Source: Legionella sp.
Lineage (GTDB): Bacteria > Pseudomonadota > Gammaproteobacteria > Legionellales > Legionellaceae
Direction: 5' to 3'
Assembly: GCA_004297865.1 (NCBI GenBank)
Contig: SCSO01000448.1
Span: 1 to 6,160, forward strand
DNA length: 6,160 bases
Shown here piece after piece: positions 5,327 through 6,160 of the stretch. The notes below the pieces were generated by a model. The model did no database searches, had not been told where the DNA came from, and worked only from the letters and a program-made list of their open reading frames with translations. The translations under genes were made by a program, and so were the position numbers. The number at the start of each line of letters is the position of its first letter. The first letter of the stretch is position 1.

Positions 5327-6160
5327 ATGATGCGTTTAGGCGATTTGATAGTTAAACAAAGCAAAGCATTGCTTGAGAATAAGCAGCATGCCATTTTGGG
5401 TGCTGTTGTTCTTTCTATGTTACCTTTTACTACTTGGTTAGCTGTGGCCCTGGTTGCCCTAGTGACTTTGCGGAAAGGGGGTAGTCATGGTTTTGAAGTG
5501 ATGCTAGCTGCTCTTGTTTTCCATTCAGTGCCTTTGATGTTGATACTTCCTTTAAGTAGCGTATTAATTAATACCCTCATTACTTTTGTACCGGCATTTA
5601 TAGCCGCAAAAGTTTTACGTGATAGGCTGAGTTGGCCTGCGGTATTTGGTGCTCTATTTTTGCAAGTTGCTTTAGTTTGCTTATCCCTCCAATTATTGGT
5701 TCCGCATTTTGTAATTGATCAATTTAATCAATTTAAAACACTTTTGAACCAATACCCTGAGTATCAACAACTCATGGAGTTAAGCACCGAAGGTATGAGT
5801 CATATAGTCCTTGCGCAATTGTTTTTTGGTATGCAACTTTTTAGTGTAGTTGTTTCTGCTACGATATCATTAATGTGTGCACGCTCCATCCAGGCTAAAT
5901 TATTTATTCCTGGGGGATTTAGAGAAGAGGTTTTAGCTTTTCGTGCAGGTAGATTAGCTTTTCTAGTTTTGTTGTCTGTGGCCATTGCTGCTTATTATCA
6001 AAGCTCTGTAGCTATTAATTTACTGCCTATGGTCCTCTCTTATTTTATCTTGAGTGGGTTTGGTTTGGCGCATTTTATTTTAGGGCGAAAGAATCAAATC
6101 AGAGTATTGATCTTATTAGTGCTACTCCTATTGGTAAAGCCAACATTTATGGTATTCGCG
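5327..6160 (+). CDS. DUF2232-like polytopic membrane protein, 3'-truncated by the window edge
   Basis: An open frame of 278 codons runs from ATG at 5327 to the last base with no stop, so the C terminus lies outside the window. The product (MMRLGDLIVKQSKALLENKQHAIL...) is strongly hydrophobic, with probable membrane spans at about 22-47, 56-76, 77-96, 104-126, 160-184, 209-226, 228-252 and 258-278. A soluble loop falls at about 127-158 (QFNQFKTLLNQYPEYQQLMEL). The PGGFREE segment (195-201) before a basic stretch is what I recall from gammaproteobacterial DUF2232 proteins. In Legionella-like and pseudomonad genomes such a protein sits between rpsR and rplI, which supports the assignment; its molecular function is not known to me. 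It starts 5 bases after the rpsR stop without a clear ribosome-binding site, suggesting translational coupling. A second in-frame ATG at 5330 is an equally possible start. Confidence 0.8.
   Translation, partial: MMRLGDLIVKQSKALLENKQHAILGAVVLSMLPFTTWLAVALVALVTLRKGGSHGFEVMLAALVFHSVPLMLILPLSSVLINTLITFVPAFIAAKVLRDRLSWPAVFGALFLQVALVCLSLQLLVPHFVIDQFNQFKTLLNQYPEYQQLMELSTEGMSHIVLAQLFFGMQLFSVVVSATISLMCARSIQAKLFIPGGFREEVLAFRAGRLAFLVLLSVAIAAYYQSSVAINLLPMVLSYFILSGFGLAHFILGRKNQIRVLILLVLLLLVKPTFMVFA

Noticed and set aside
5800..5985. A 61-codon minus-strand frame inside the DUF2232-like gene
   Set aside because: It is fully antisense to the long membrane-protein frame, with no ribosome-binding site or recognisable motif.

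Overview
The window looks like chromosomal DNA from an AT-rich gammaproteobacterium, most likely Legionella or a close relative in the Legionellales. This rests on low-GC coding sequence, ribosomal proteins S6 and S18 that closely resemble the E. coli sequences as I remember them, and a divergent CsrA paralogue next to rpsF beside a fatty-acid oxidation pair. From memory this arrangement resembles the L. pneumophila region that holds csrR; no database search supports the placement.

Layout. Positions 1-3008 (+) carry a two-gene beta-oxidation operon: the 3' three-quarters of a thiolase, then a bifunctional enoyl-CoA hydratase / 3-hydroxyacyl-CoA dehydrogenase, overlapping by 8 bases. Positions 3009-3335 are a gene-free gap between two convergent genes, packed with nested inverted repeats. 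Positions 3336-4432 (-) carry a CsrA-family gene followed 5 bases later by a PAP2-family membrane phosphatase or phosphotransferase. Positions 4433-4741 form a divergent control region with a good candidate promoter and a leader hairpin in front of rpsF. Positions 4742-6160 (+) carry rpsF, rpsR and a DUF2232-like polytopic membrane protein that runs off the right edge; rplI would be expected next.

How the genes work together. The thiolase and FadJ-like protein would catalyse the last three steps of each beta-oxidation round. The ribosomal cluster supplies S6 and S18, which bind as a pair in the 30S platform, and carries a membrane-protein passenger. The CsrA paralogue and the PAP2 enzyme appear to be co-transcribed, which pairs a possible post-transcriptional regulator with a lipid-phosphate enzyme. 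No phage genes, transposase, tRNA, rRNA or CRISPR array is visible. The points most worth following up are the altered RNA-binding strand of the CsrA paralogue, the repeat cluster at 3051-3304 and the rpsF leader.
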